Origin: Rhizobium sp. ICMP 5592 | GTDB taxonomy: Bacteria > Pseudomonadota > Alphaproteobacteria > Rhizobiales > Rhizobiaceae | Length of the DNA stretch: 64,000 nt | Assembly: GCF_009498525.1 (NCBI RefSeq) | Contig: NZ_QSNT01000002.1 | Span: 1,302,001 to 1,366,000, forward strand | Direction: 5' to 3' | Shown here: positions 55,070-63,165 of the stretch, one piece after another | Position numbering within the stretch: position 1 is the first letter of the stretch | Layout: the number at the start of each line of letters is the position of its first letter | The notes under the pieces: generated by a model | Databases searched by the model: none | Seen by the model: the letters and a program-made list of their open reading frames with translations, nothing else | What the model was told of the DNA's origin: nothing | Made by a program: the position numbers and the translations under genes

Positions 55070-55320
55070 AACTGATGACCTCAAAAGCGTAAAGACGCGA
55101 ATAACCTTGCAAAAGACGTTCCAGGAAATGCGGCCAACATTCTCAGGATGGTTCGGGGCGCTATGAAGCCTGAAGAGTTGGTCAGGCAATGCGTCGATGT
55201 CGTAAACACGGCCCTTGCGTTTGATCCATAGCGCAGGTCTTTCCGTCGCCGTTACCCCAAGCTCAGAAAGATCATTGTCTCTTGGATTAACTTCACCAAA
55301 ACGGCCATTTAAAGGAACCG

Positions 55321-55396
55321 TGGTGAGAGCGTCGGGGTTCGAACCCGAGACCTACTGATTAAAAGTCAGTTGCTCTACCAGCTGAGCTACGCTCTC
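55321..55396 (-). tRNA. tRNA-Lys (anticodon TTT)
   Basis: Read on the minus strand, the 76 bases fold as a standard cloverleaf: acceptor GAGAGCG / CGCTCTC, D-arm GCTC-AGCTGGTAGA-GCAAC, anticodon arm CTGACTTTTAATCAG with TTT in the loop, and T-arm TCGGGTTCGAACCCCGA. The discriminator A and a genome-encoded CCA end it at 55321. A good promoter stands 42 bases upstream. The 3' end abuts the suspected islet at 53.7-55.3 kb. Confidence 0.97.
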
Positions 55397-55767
55397 CCCG
55401 TCCGCGGGTGATTGACACCCCGGCTGGAAGTGCGCGGAACATATGCAGGCGCCCCATTGCGGTCAACCCATAAAATCGCCGTGGCGGCGTCGCAAAATGC
55501 TTTTCCGCGGGTCGAAGTCGCAAAATCCTTCGGCACCGCCGACGGAATCGCCCGGATCGGCTGAAAACTGGACCTTCACAAATCAGCAAAATATCTTGTC
55601 GATATGCAAATTCGTCCCGTCACGGCGGGCCAATTGTAACAATAATCGTCAATAATCGGGGTGGAGATGGCCGCTTCCCACCTTGCGCGCGCAATTGTTT
55701 GCCGCACGAATCGCTTTTGGTGTATATCAGCATTTGTGAACAACCCACCGAGTCTCAGGAGGACCTT
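55397..55767. other. 371-base tRNA-Lys / yeaQ-type divergent gap
   Basis: No gene seen. It holds the tRNA-Lys promoter (55438-55466) and, toward the right end, the ribosome-binding site AGGAGG of the YeaQ-type gene. No operator-like repeat was recognised for the latter. Confidence 0.5.
55438..55466 (-). promoter_or_regulatory. tRNA-Lys promoter
   Basis: Minus-strand -35 TTGACC (55461-55466), a 17-base spacer, and -10 TATGTT (55438-55443). The leader to the mature tRNA would be about 35 bases. Confidence 0.75.
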
Positions 55768-56016
55768 ATGGAAGTCGGTTGGATTGCAGCTATTATTATT
55801 GGTGGCCTTGCCGGCTGGTTCGCTGAAATGATCATGAAAAGCGATACCGGCATAATCATGAACATCGTCCTCGGCATCGTAGGTGCGCTCGTTGCCAGTT
55901 GGCTTTTCGGGATTGTGGGCCTCTCGCTGCCCTTCAACGCCTTGATCAACTATCTGATCACCGGCTTTATCGGTGCCTGCATCCTGATCTTTGTCGGTCG
56001 ACTGATCAGACGATAG
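55768..56016 (+). CDS. GlsB/YeaQ/YmgE family stress membrane protein
   Basis: An 82-residue protein with three hydrophobic helices and the Gly-rich family pattern (GWIAAIIIGGLAGWFAEMIM, NIVLGIVGALVASWLFGIVG, LITGFIGACILIFVGRLIR). It is in the transglycosylase-associated family, whose members are often stress-induced; their biochemical role is unknown. Start ATG at 55768 with a perfect AGGAGG 5 bases upstream. Monocistronic, followed by a hairpin terminator. Confidence 0.9.
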   Translation: MEVGWIAAIIIGGLAGWFAEMIMKSDTGIIMNIVLGIVGALVASWLFGIVGLSLPFNALINYLITGFIGACILIFVGRLIRR

Positions 56017-56054
56017 GCATCGCGCGGGCGAAAGCTCGCTCGGAGTGGGAACAG

Positions 56055-56087
56055 AAGGGAAGACGGGACAACCGCCTTCCCTTTTTT
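56055..56087 (+). terminator. terminator after the YeaQ-type gene
   Basis: AAGGGAAG-A-CGG paired with CCG-C-CTTCCCTT, one mismatch, loop GACAA, followed by a T-run. Confidence 0.85.
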
Positions 56088-56180
56088 ATTGCTCGTGCAT
56101 GCGTTCCGGTGACCGAGACCCTTTTCAACCGCACGGAGAGCGCTAGGTACGAAAGCAGAAGCAAAGAGGAGGTTGGAAGT

Positions 56181-56387
56181 ATGATGGAAAGCGCCAATCA
56201 GACGCCGAACCGCAAGGTACTGCGTGGTCGCCCCTACAGCATCGCCGAATTCGCGCGGAAATATCGCCTCGACAACGACGAAGCCAAGCGCCTCTTCGAC
56301 AAGTTCGGCCCATCGGCCACCGAGCTGGATCTGCTGATGGCCGCCAAGCGGAAGCCGCCGAGTCTCGCCACCGTCATCGGCCATTGA
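56181..56387 (+). CDS. small basic protein (68 aa), unrecognised
   Basis: Unrecognised as a named family. Start ATG-ATG at 56181 after GAGGAGG with 8-base spacing, so translation is well supported. The basic N-terminus (NRKVLRGRPY) is followed by SIAEFARKYRLDNDEAKRLF, which looks like a helix-turn-helix of the resolvase or excisionase kind, then KFGPSATELDLLMAAKRK. This suggests a DNA-binding or adaptor role. The longer open frame upstream overlaps the YeaQ-type gene and is not real. Confidence 0.65.
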   Translation: MMESANQTPNRKVLRGRPYSIAEFARKYRLDNDEAKRLFDKFGPSATELDLLMAAKRKPPSLATVIGH

Positions 56388-56478
56388 TCGCTATCGCGGC
56401 ACGGAAGCCGGACATTCCCCTGATCTCCCTGCCCCATAGCATCAGAAATGAGACACGCGACAGCGCCCTCTCTCCATT

Positions 56479-56490
56479 CTGATATATCAG
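56479..56490. promoter_or_regulatory. palindromic operator 1 of the GntR gene
   Basis: Perfect 12-bp palindrome CTGATATATCAG. A second copy of its core lies 46 bases downstream (centre to centre). Confidence 0.7.
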
Positions 56491-56525
56491 TGCACCTTGC
56501 CATCGCAAATGCGGCGTGCAAAAAA

Positions 56526-56535
56526 TGATATATCA
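56526..56535. promoter_or_regulatory. palindromic operator 2 of the GntR gene
   Basis: Perfect 10-bp palindrome TGATATATCA, a repeat of operator 1, ending 24 bases before the GntR start. Twin sites flanking the presumed promoter fit autorepression. Confidence 0.7.
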
Positions 56536-56559
56536 GCATGGATATGGGAATCGGCTGGG

Positions 56560-57174
56560 ATGCAGAATTCGCAAAGCCACCTCGCCTATCTCGCCCTGGA
56601 GCACCTGATCGTCACGCTGGCGCTGAAACCCGGGGCGCTTGTGACGGAAAAACAACTGATAGAGCTCGCAGGCCACGGCCGCACGCCGGTGCGCGAGGCG
56701 ATCCAGAAGCTGGCATGGCAGGGGCTTATCCATGTGCGTCCGCGCGTCGGCTTGCAGATTGCCGAGATCCGAGCGGAAGACCATGGGCATGTCATGCAGG
56801 TGCGGCGTGAGCTGGAGCCGATCGCGGCGTCACTCGTCGCCATCAACGCCAATCAGGAGCAGCGCGACCAATTGCTCGAATGCGCCCGCCTGATGACGGA
56901 TTGTGCCGTTACCGGCGACCTGCCCGGCTTCTTCGCTGCCGACAAGACATTCGATGAAATCCTGGAAGAAGCTTGCCCAAACGGCTTCATCACCGCAGCA
57001 CTCGGCCCAGTGCAGACCCACTCGCGCCGGCTCTGGTATTCCAGCGCGCCGCCTGACGGCATGGACCAGGCGATTGCGCTGCACGTCGGCGTCATCCGCG
57101 CCATTCATCAAGGCAATGCCGAAGACGCCGGCAAGGCGATGACGATACTGATCGACTATCTCAGCGGCAAATAA
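56560..57174 (+). CDS. GntR family transcriptional regulator (FCD type)
   Basis: A 204-residue regulator with an N-terminal winged HTH (residues 10-75: LVTEKQLIELAGHGRTPVRE, QGLIHVRPRVGLQI) and a C-terminal FCD effector domain. The start at 56560 (MQNSQSHLAYLALEHLI) matches family length; the in-frame codons upstream overlap operator 2 and are unlikely to be translated. The two TGATATATCA palindromes ahead of it are its probable own operators. No metabolic gene is adjacent in the same direction, so the target regulon is elsewhere. Confidence 0.9.
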   Translation: MQNSQSHLAYLALEHLIVTLALKPGALVTEKQLIELAGHGRTPVREAIQKLAWQGLIHVRPRVGLQIAEIRAEDHGHVMQVRRELEPIAASLVAINANQEQRDQLLECARLMTDCAVTGDLPGFFAADKTFDEILEEACPNGFITAALGPVQTHSRRLWYSSAPPDGMDQAIALHVGVIRAIHQGNAEDAGKAMTILIDYLSGK

Positions 57175-57175
57175 A

Positions 57176-57206
57176 AAGGGCGGCCTCGCTATCGAGACCG
57201 CCCTTG
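57176..57206. terminator. terminator between GntR and fpr
   Basis: Stem AAGGGCGGCCTCG / CGAGACCGCCCTT, 13 bp with one mismatch. On the minus strand it is followed by TTTTTATTT, so it mainly terminates fpr. Confidence 0.85.
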
Positions 57207-57229
57207 CTTATTGCAATATCTGAAAGATT

Positions 57230-58042
57230 TCAGCCGACGAAAGCACGCTCGATGACGAATTCGGCAGGCTTGCTGTTGGCGCCCTCGTTGAGGCCAGCCT
57301 TTTCCAGCAGGTCCTTGGTATCCTTCAGCATCGCCGAGGAACCGCAGATCATGCCGCGATCGGTCTCGGGATCGAGTGCCGGAATACCGAGATCGGTGAA
57401 GAGCTTGCCGTTTTCCATCAGATCGGTGATGCGGCCCGTGAAAGGATAGTCTTCGCGGGTAACGGTCGCATAGTGGCGCAGCTTGTCGCCGACAACCTCG
57501 CTCAGAAGCTCGTCATTGCGGATTTCCTCCACGAGATCGAAGCCATATTTCAGCTCGGCAACATCGCGGGTGGTGTGGGTGAGGATCACTTCCTCAAACT
57601 TTTCATAGGTTTCGGGATCGCGGATCAGGCTCGCGAAGGGCGCGATGCCGGTGCCGGTCGAGAACATGTAAAGCCGCTTGCCCGGCGTCAGAGCGTCGAG
57701 CACTAGGGTACCTGTCGGCTTCTTGCGCATCAGCACTTCGTCGCCCGGCTTGATGTTCTGCAGATGCGAGGTCAGCGGGCCATCCGGCACCTTGATGGAG
57801 AAGAACTCAAGCTCTTCAGCCCAGGCCGGGCTTGCGATCGAATAGGCACGGTAAAGCGGCTTGCCGTCAACCATCAGACCGATCATTGCGAACTCTCCCG
57901 AGCGGAAACGGAAGCCCTGCGGCCGGGTCATCGTGAAACGAAAGAGCCGGTCGGTATAATGCGTCACGCTCAGCACCTTCTCGGCGAAAACGCCAGCGGG
58001 TACTGCGGAAACAAATTCTTCGGTCTTTGCAGGGGCGTTCAT
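57230..58042 (-). CDS. fpr: ferredoxin--NADP reductase
   Basis: A 270-residue FAD flavoprotein exchanging electrons between NADPH and ferredoxin or flavodoxin. FAD motif RAYSIASP near residue 66; NADP-site blocks are LYMFSTGTGIAPFASLIRDP near 125 and MICGSSAMLKDTKDLLEKAG near 232; the C-terminal FVIERAFVG ends as in bacterial plant-type-distant Fprs. It stands just downstream of the sulfite reductase operon but 238 bases away and with its own upstream region, so it is probably a separate unit; as a possible reductant source for CysI it is functionally related. Confidence 0.95.
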   Translation of the reverse strand: MNAPAKTEEFVSAVPAGVFAEKVLSVTHYTDRLFRFTMTRPQGFRFRSGEFAMIGLMVDGKPLYRAYSIASPAWAEELEFFSIKVPDGPLTSHLQNIKPGDEVLMRKKPTGTLVLDALTPGKRLYMFSTGTGIAPFASLIRDPETYEKFEEVILTHTTRDVAELKYGFDLVEEIRNDELLSEVVGDKLRHYATVTREDYPFTGRITDLMENGKLFTDLGIPALDPETDRGMICGSSAMLKDTKDLLEKAGLNEGANSKPAEFVIERAFVG

Positions 58043-58280
58043 TCGGTCTCAGATCCCGTATTCGTCGTGTGGGCGTCGTTCGTGGCAGTCTGTGTCTGGC
58101 GAGGCTGATATTACACTATAGCCCGGATTTAAAGGCATTCCATTCCATCTCGCAGCGCAAGCATAAAATATGTGTATCTCAGTCAAGTTTTATGCGGTCT
58201 TTCAGGCTACATGCAATCATCACCAAGAATGTGGCAATCCGGTGTATACCAGTGCGACACTCCTGGGATGAAGAGCCGAA

Positions 58281-58793
58281 TCAGGCCGTCTTGGCAGCCT
58301 GCCGGCGCCAGCTATAGGTCTCGCCGCCTTCGGCAGGCCGGGCCGTCGGTTGATAGTAATGTGGAATGCCCGGCAGGCGGTTTTCCGAAAGCCGCTTCAG
58401 CGCTGTTTCGTTGGTCACTGCGAAACTGTCGATACCGACACGCAGCATCAGCGGGACCTGGTCGATGAGCACATCGCCGACCGCACGCAGCTCGTTGGTA
58501 AAGCCGAGCCGCTGGCGCAACAGCGAGGCGTGGCTGAAGGCACGGCCATCGTTGAAGGCGGGGAAAGCCACGGCAACGATAGCCAGCCGATCGAGATAGG
58601 GTTCCAGCTTTGTCACATCGTCGGCCGGCTTGATCACCACGCCGAGGCCGACATCGTTGCTCTCTTCAGCCTTGGCAATCAGGGCGTCAAGGCCAAGCAG
58701 CGGTTTCTGCTCTTCGGTCGCCTTCAACTCCTCGGTTTCGATAACCCACGGATCGTTTTCGACAAAACCGGTTTCGCGCCAAATCTTCGTCAT
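58281..58793 (-). CDS. DUF934 protein of the sulfite reductase operon
   Basis: A 170-residue DUF934 protein. The start at 58793 (MTKIWRETGFVENDPW) follows TAAGGAG by 6 bases; a second ATG at 58799 is close. Family blocks are FPAFNDGRAFSHASLLRQRL near residue 85 and LRAVGDVLIDQVPLMLRVGI near 108. DUF934 genes regularly stand directly after cysI in proteobacteria, and an oxidoreductase partner role for sulfite reductase has been suggested from context only. Last gene of cysG-DUF2849-cysI-DUF934. Confidence 0.88.
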   Translation of the reverse strand: MTKIWRETGFVENDPWVIETEELKATEEQKPLLGLDALIAKAEESNDVGLGVVIKPADDVTKLEPYLDRLAIVAVAFPAFNDGRAFSHASLLRQRLGFTNELRAVGDVLIDQVPLMLRVGIDSFAVTNETALKRLSENRLPGIPHYYQPTARPAEGGETYSWRRQAAKTA

Positions 58794-58803
58794 GGTCATC
58801 TCC

Positions 58804-60483
58804 TTACGCCGCTTCGGCCGAAGCCGAGGACGAGCCGTAGAGCGCATCCTTGAAGGGTTGCGGCCCGACGCGCCTGTAGGCATCGAGGAAGATTTCGGAC
58901 GGATCGAGGCGCAGGCCGAGATAGGTGTCGACGATCGTCTCGATTGCGTCGGTGACCTTGTTGGGCTCGAAGCCACGACCGATGATTTCACCGATCGAGG
59001 TGTGTTCGTCACCGGAGCCGCCGAGTGTGATCTGATAGAGTTCCGCACCCTTCTTCTCGACGCCGAGCAGGCCGATATGACCGACATGGTGATGACCGCA
59101 GGCATTGATGCAGCCGGAGATCTTGATCTTCAGCTCACCGATCTCCGCCTGGCGCTCGGCCGAGCCGAAACGTGTCGAAATTTCCTGCGCGAGCGGGATT
59201 GAGCGGGCATTGGCGAGCGCACAATAGTCGAGCCCGGGACAGGCAATGATATCCGTGATCAGACCGGCATTGGCGGTTTCAAGCCCGGCGGAAACCAGGC
59301 CGCGATAGACGGCTTCGAGATCGGCGAGCGCCACATGCGGCAGGATCAGGTTCTGTTCGTGGCTGACGCGGATTTCGTCGAAAGCATATTCCTCGGCGAT
59401 ATCGGCAACAACATCCATCTGCGCATCCGAGGCATCGCCTGGAATGCCGCCGATCGGCTTCAGCGAGATCGTCACCATGCCGTAGTCGGGGTTCTTGTGC
59501 GGCTGCACGTTCTGCTGCACCCAGCGGGCGAAGTCCGGATCGGTCTTCTTCCAGCGGGCAAGGCTTTCCCAGCCTTCGGCGCGCTCAGGCAGAGCCGGCG
59601 GCGCGAAATAGGCGGAAATCGCCTGAACGTCGGCCTCGGGGAGCTTCAGCTCCGTGTCCTTCAGTTTGACGAATTCGGCTTCGACCTGACGGGCCAGTTC
59701 TTCCGCGCCGGTTTCGTGCACGAGGATCTTGATGCGGGCCTTGTACTTGTTGTCGCGTCGACCGTGCAGATTGTACACGCGCATGACAGCGGTCGTGTAG
59801 GACAGCAGGTCTTCTTCCGGCAGGAAGTCGCGGATCAGCTTGGCAACCATCGGCGTGCGGCCCTGCCCGCCGCCAACATAGACGGCAAAGCCGATCTCGC
59901 CCTTGTCGTTCTTCTTCAGATGCAGGCCGATATCGTGCACCTGGATCGCCGCGCGGTCGCGTTCCGCGCCGGTGACGGCGATCTTGAACTTGCGCGGCAG
60001 GAAGGAGAACTCAGGATGAACGGAGGACCACTGGCGCAGGATTTCCGCATAAGGACGCGGGTCGGCGACTTCGTCAGCCGCGGCACCGGCGAAATGATCG
60101 GCGGTGACGTTGCGAATGCAATTGCCCGAGGTCTGGATGGCATGCATCTCGACAGATGCCAGCTCAGCCAGCACATCCGGCATGTCCGAGAGCTTCGGCC
60201 AGTTGAACTGCAGGTTCTGACGGGTGGTGAAATGGCCATAGCCACGGTCATAGGTGCGCGCGATATGGGCGAGCATACGCATCTGGCGCGAGCTTAGCGT
60301 GCCATAGGGAATGGCGATCCGCAGCATGTAGGCATGCAACTGCAGATAGACGCCGTTCATCAGGCGCAACGGCTTGAACGCATCTTCGGCGAGTTCTCCC
60401 GAAAGGCGCCGCTCCACCTGATCACGGAACTGGGCAACGCGTTCCGCGACAAAGGCGTGGTCAAATTCGTCGTAGCGATACAT
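58804..60483 (-). CDS. cysI: sulfite (nitrite/sulfite) reductase hemoprotein
   Basis: Six-electron reduction of sulfite to sulfide in cysteine synthesis; 559 residues. Start ATG at 60483 after GAGGAAG, beginning MYRYDEFDHAFVAERV. Two ferredoxin-like/siroheme half-domain repeats. The 4Fe-4S and siroheme cysteines are present: C-P-G-L-D-Y-C near residue 434 and C-I-N-A-C near 477 followed by GHHHVGHIG. There is no flavin subunit CysJ in the window; a ferredoxin- or Fpr-linked electron supply is likely. Lies between DUF2849 and DUF934. Confidence 0.95.
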   Translation of the reverse strand: MYRYDEFDHAFVAERVAQFRDQVERRLSGELAEDAFKPLRLMNGVYLQLHAYMLRIAIPYGTLSSRQMRMLAHIARTYDRGYGHFTTRQNLQFNWPKLSDMPDVLAELASVEMHAIQTSGNCIRNVTADHFAGAAADEVADPRPYAEILRQWSSVHPEFSFLPRKFKIAVTGAERDRAAIQVHDIGLHLKKNDKGEIGFAVYVGGGQGRTPMVAKLIRDFLPEEDLLSYTTAVMRVYNLHGRRDNKYKARIKILVHETGAEELARQVEAEFVKLKDTELKLPEADVQAISAYFAPPALPERAEGWESLARWKKTDPDFARWVQQNVQPHKNPDYGMVTISLKPIGGIPGDASDAQMDVVADIAEEYAFDEIRVSHEQNLILPHVALADLEAVYRGLVSAGLETANAGLITDIIACPGLDYCALANARSIPLAQEISTRFGSAERQAEIGELKIKISGCINACGHHHVGHIGLLGVEKKGAELYQITLGGSGDEHTSIGEIIGRGFEPNKVTDAIETIVDTYLGLRLDPSEIFLDAYRRVGPQPFKDALYGSSSASAEAA

Positions 60484-60502
60484 AAACTTCCTCGGGGCTT
60501 CC

Positions 60503-60817
60503 TCAGACTGCAATAAATTCCGGATCGGCCGCGGCATAGCCCGGCGCGTATTCCATGGTGGGACCTTCGGCGCGGATACGCTCACGCAGGCGCAGCGGCC
60601 AAAGCTTGCCGCCGATTTCCTGAACTTCGATCAGATTGACGTCGACAACCAAGTTGTCGGCATAAGCCTGCTTGCCGATCGCTTCCAGCGCAGCTTCGGC
60701 CTCGGCATGACGGGAAACCAGCGACTCCTGCAGAGACGTTACCCACTCGCCATTGGCATTCAACCAGACAGCGACACCATCGGTCAGCCGGTTAGCGGTC
60801 AGAACCTTGTCGACCAT
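60503..60817 (-). CDS. DUF2849 protein of the sulfite reductase operon
   Basis: A 104-residue DUF2849 protein, starting MVDKVLTANRLTDGVAVWL, with NANGEWVTSLQESLVSRH and LWPLRLRERIRAEGPTMEY toward the C-terminus. The start at 60817 follows AGGAG; longer frames upstream overlap cysG and are not supported. It sits 4 bases after cysG and 19 before cysI, a location typical for the family in alphaproteobacteria. Function unknown; a link to siroheme delivery or to sulfite reductase is inferred from the location alone. Confidence 0.88.
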   Translation of the reverse strand: MVDKVLTANRLTDGVAVWLNANGEWVTSLQESLVSRHAEAEAALEAIGKQAYADNLVVDVNLIEVQEIGGKLWPLRLRERIRAEGPTMEYAPGYAAADPEFIAV

Positions 60818-60821
60818 GGGA

Positions 60822-62258
60822 TCAGCTCCTTGCAAATTCTTGAGCGGCGGTCTCTTGACGGACCAGCGGCTCGGACTGTTCGAAATTGGCACCGGCAACA
60901 GCTTCGCCGATGATGACCATGACCGGACCGCTCAGCTCGTCGCGATGCTCCAGATCCGGCAGATCCTTCAATGTGCCGTGCATCAGGCGGCGGTCGCGCC
61001 GGCTGGCGTTCTCGATGACGGCAACGGTGGTCTCGGGCGGAAGCCCGGCTTCCATCAAACGACCGGCAACGGAAGCGGCAACCGTGCGGCCCATATAGAC
61101 GGCGATGGTCGCGCCGGAAATGGCAAGGCTTGCCCAATCCGGCAGCACGTCGCCGGTCAGGTCGTGACCTGTGGTGAAGACCAGCGACGAGGCAACGCCG
61201 CGCAACGTCAGCGGCAGCTCGAAATCGGCGGCGGCGGCGAAGGCTGAAGTGATGCCCGGAACGACCTCATAGGTCACGCCGGCGGCACGCATCGCGGCCA
61301 TTTCTTCGCCCGCCCGGCCATAGACCAGCGGATCGCCGGATTTCAGCCGCACGACGCGCTTGCCGTCACGGCCAAGCTGCACCAGCAGGTCGTTGATCTC
61401 TTCCTGAGACTTCGAATGGCAGCCCTTGCGCTTGCCGACCGAGAGGCGCTCGGCATCGCGGCGCCCCATGTCGACGATCGCCTGCGGCACGAGCGCATCA
61501 TAGACGATGACGTCGGCTTCCATCATCACGCGCTGGGCGCGCAGCGTCAGCAGGTCTTCCGCACCAGGACCGGCACCGACCAGCCAGACGTGGCCCTCGA
61601 CCTTATGCGCCGAGTGCAACAGGCTATCAGCAGCATGCTCGGCCTGCGGCAAGTGGCCGGCACTGACGGCATCGGCAACGGGGCCGGAAAAGAAACGGCG
61701 CCAGAAGACCCGGCGGGCGACGCCGCGCGGCACCAGGCGCTCGACGGGCTTACGGTAGCGTGTCGCGAGTTCAGCGAGCTTACCCAGCGACGGAGACAGC
61801 ATCTGGTCGATCTGGGCGCGGATCATCTGCGCCAGCACCGGACCAGCGCCTTCTGTGCCGATGGCAACGGCGACCGGAGCGCGATTGACGAGTGCCGGGG
61901 TGTAGAAATCGCAATAGTCGGGCTGATCGACGGCGTTTGCCGGGATTCTCTCGACACGCGCCGCATCAACGATCGCGCGATCAGCCTCGGCATCGCCAGT
62001 GGCGGCGAAAACAAGGGCAGCGCCCTTGACCTGATCCGAAGAAAAAGCGGCACGCACGGTTTCGATACGGTTGGCAATCAGAAAGGAGTGATAGTCCGCT
62101 TGCGGCGCAGTGGTATAGGCGACGATCTTCGCCTGGGTGTTCATCAAAAGCCGCGTCTTGGCGAAAGCCTCATCGCCATTCCCGAAGACAGCCGTGACCC
62201 TTCCTTCCACGCGAAAGAAAGCTGGAAACACCGAAAGCTGGTCAGTCCTGGGAGGCAT
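60822..62258 (-). CDS. cysG: siroheme synthase (trifunctional CysG)
   Basis: Makes siroheme, the cofactor of CysI, from uroporphyrinogen III. 478 residues. The N-terminal precorrin-2 dehydrogenase/ferrochelatase part (about 1-210) has the dinucleotide loop VFGNGDEAFAKTRLL and the catalytic Asp in NAVDQPDY. The loop that carries the phosphorylated Ser128 in Salmonella CysG reads TEGAGPVL, with Gly there. The C-terminal SAM-dependent methyltransferase (about 220-465) has VWLVGAGPGAEDLLTL and RLKSGDPLVYGRAGEE. ATG at 62258 is preferred among 62303, 62264 and 62258. First gene of the operon. Confidence 0.94.
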   Translation of the reverse strand: MPPRTDQLSVFPAFFRVEGRVTAVFGNGDEAFAKTRLLMNTQAKIVAYTTAPQADYHSFLIANRIETVRAAFSSDQVKGAALVFAATGDAEADRAIVDAARVERIPANAVDQPDYCDFYTPALVNRAPVAVAIGTEGAGPVLAQMIRAQIDQMLSPSLGKLAELATRYRKPVERLVPRGVARRVFWRRFFSGPVADAVSAGHLPQAEHAADSLLHSAHKVEGHVWLVGAGPGAEDLLTLRAQRVMMEADVIVYDALVPQAIVDMGRRDAERLSVGKRKGCHSKSQEEINDLLVQLGRDGKRVVRLKSGDPLVYGRAGEEMAAMRAAGVTYEVVPGITSAFAAAADFELPLTLRGVASSLVFTTGHDLTGDVLPDWASLAISGATIAVYMGRTVAASVAGRLMEAGLPPETTVAVIENASRRDRRLMHGTLKDLPDLEHRDELSGPVMVIIGEAVAGANFEQSEPLVRQETAAQEFARS

Positions 62259-62552
62259 TATCATTCCACTTCGAGATTGCCCGAATATCGCCTTTGCAGC
62301 CATAAGATTGAAGAAACAGAAATTCTAATGCTCCGGCAAGTCCGTATTCTTTTGCTCGACATCTCTCCGATTTGAGCAAAACTCACCTGAAACCGAAAAT
62401 TAGATAAATACAGGAAATCTATAGACTTTTATGACTTTTCGGCATCAGAGATAGATTTATTGCCTGTGGCCAACAGTGTCTATACGTCATTTGCGCATTC
62501 CGCCGCGCCGGCAATACCGCTAAGCTAAAAGAAAGTCCTCGGAGTACACCGC

Positions 62553-63140
62553 TTGTCCGCAAACACCATTGCCACCCGCCTTCTCGATGTCATGGAACAG
62601 GATATCCTGCCGCTGACGCAAAAAGGCGTTGCCGCTGGAAACAAGGTATTCGGCGCAGCGATCCTTCGCAAGTCCGACCTGTCGCTGGTGGTCGCCGAAA
62701 CCAACAATGAGCTGGAAAATCCACTCTGGCACGGCGAAGTGCATGCGCTGAAGCGGTTTTACGAGCTTGGCGACAAGTCCGCGACCAAGGACCTGATCTT
62801 TCTGTCGACCCATGAGCCCTGTACCATGTGCATGTCGGCGATCACCTGGGCCGGCTTCGACAACTACTATTATTTCTTCAGCCATGAGGATTCCCGCGAC
62901 GCCTTTGCGATCCCGCATGACTTGCTGATTCTGAAAGAGGTCTTCGGACTGGAGCCCGGCGGCTATCGGCGGCAGAATGCCTTCTGGAACAGCTTCGCCG
63001 TCGCCGATCTGGTGGAGACGGAAGAGGATCCGCTGAAGACAGCGCTCAAGGAACAGACGGCACGCATCAAAACCGCCTATGCCGCGCTCTCCGATAGTTA
63101 CCAGTCGTCCAAGGGCGACAACGACATTCCGCTGAACTGA
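62553..63140 (+). CDS. nucleoside/deoxycytidylate deaminase family protein
   Basis: A 195-residue zinc-dependent deaminase. The zinc and proton-shuttle residues are in WHGEVHALK (H-G-E, near residue 59) and HEPCTMCMSAI (P-C-x2-C, near 88). The substrate is uncertain: the sequence is longer at the C-terminus than guanine or tRNA-adenosine deaminases. Start is a TTG at 62553 with GGAG 8 bases upstream; no ATG is available near. It is 25 bases before mazG, both in nucleotide housekeeping, so they may be cotranscribed. Confidence 0.82.
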   Translation: MSANTIATRLLDVMEQDILPLTQKGVAAGNKVFGAAILRKSDLSLVVAETNNELENPLWHGEVHALKRFYELGDKSATKDLIFLSTHEPCTMCMSAITWAGFDNYYYFFSHEDSRDAFAIPHDLLILKEVFGLEPGGYRRQNAFWNSFAVADLVETEEDPLKTALKEQTARIKTAYAALSDSYQSSKGDNDIPLN

Positions 63141-63165
63141 CCAAGGCCGGACCACAGAGATCCCA

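Noticed and set aside
55359..55589. 76-codon minus-strand frame running into tRNA-Lys
   Set aside because: Its end (RSSAGRATDF) is translated tRNA sequence; the region is the tRNA promoter and leader.
58043..58280. TTGACT...TGCTTG promoter before fpr on the minus strand
   Set aside because: The -35 is plausible but the -10 is poor; not strong enough to list as a feature.
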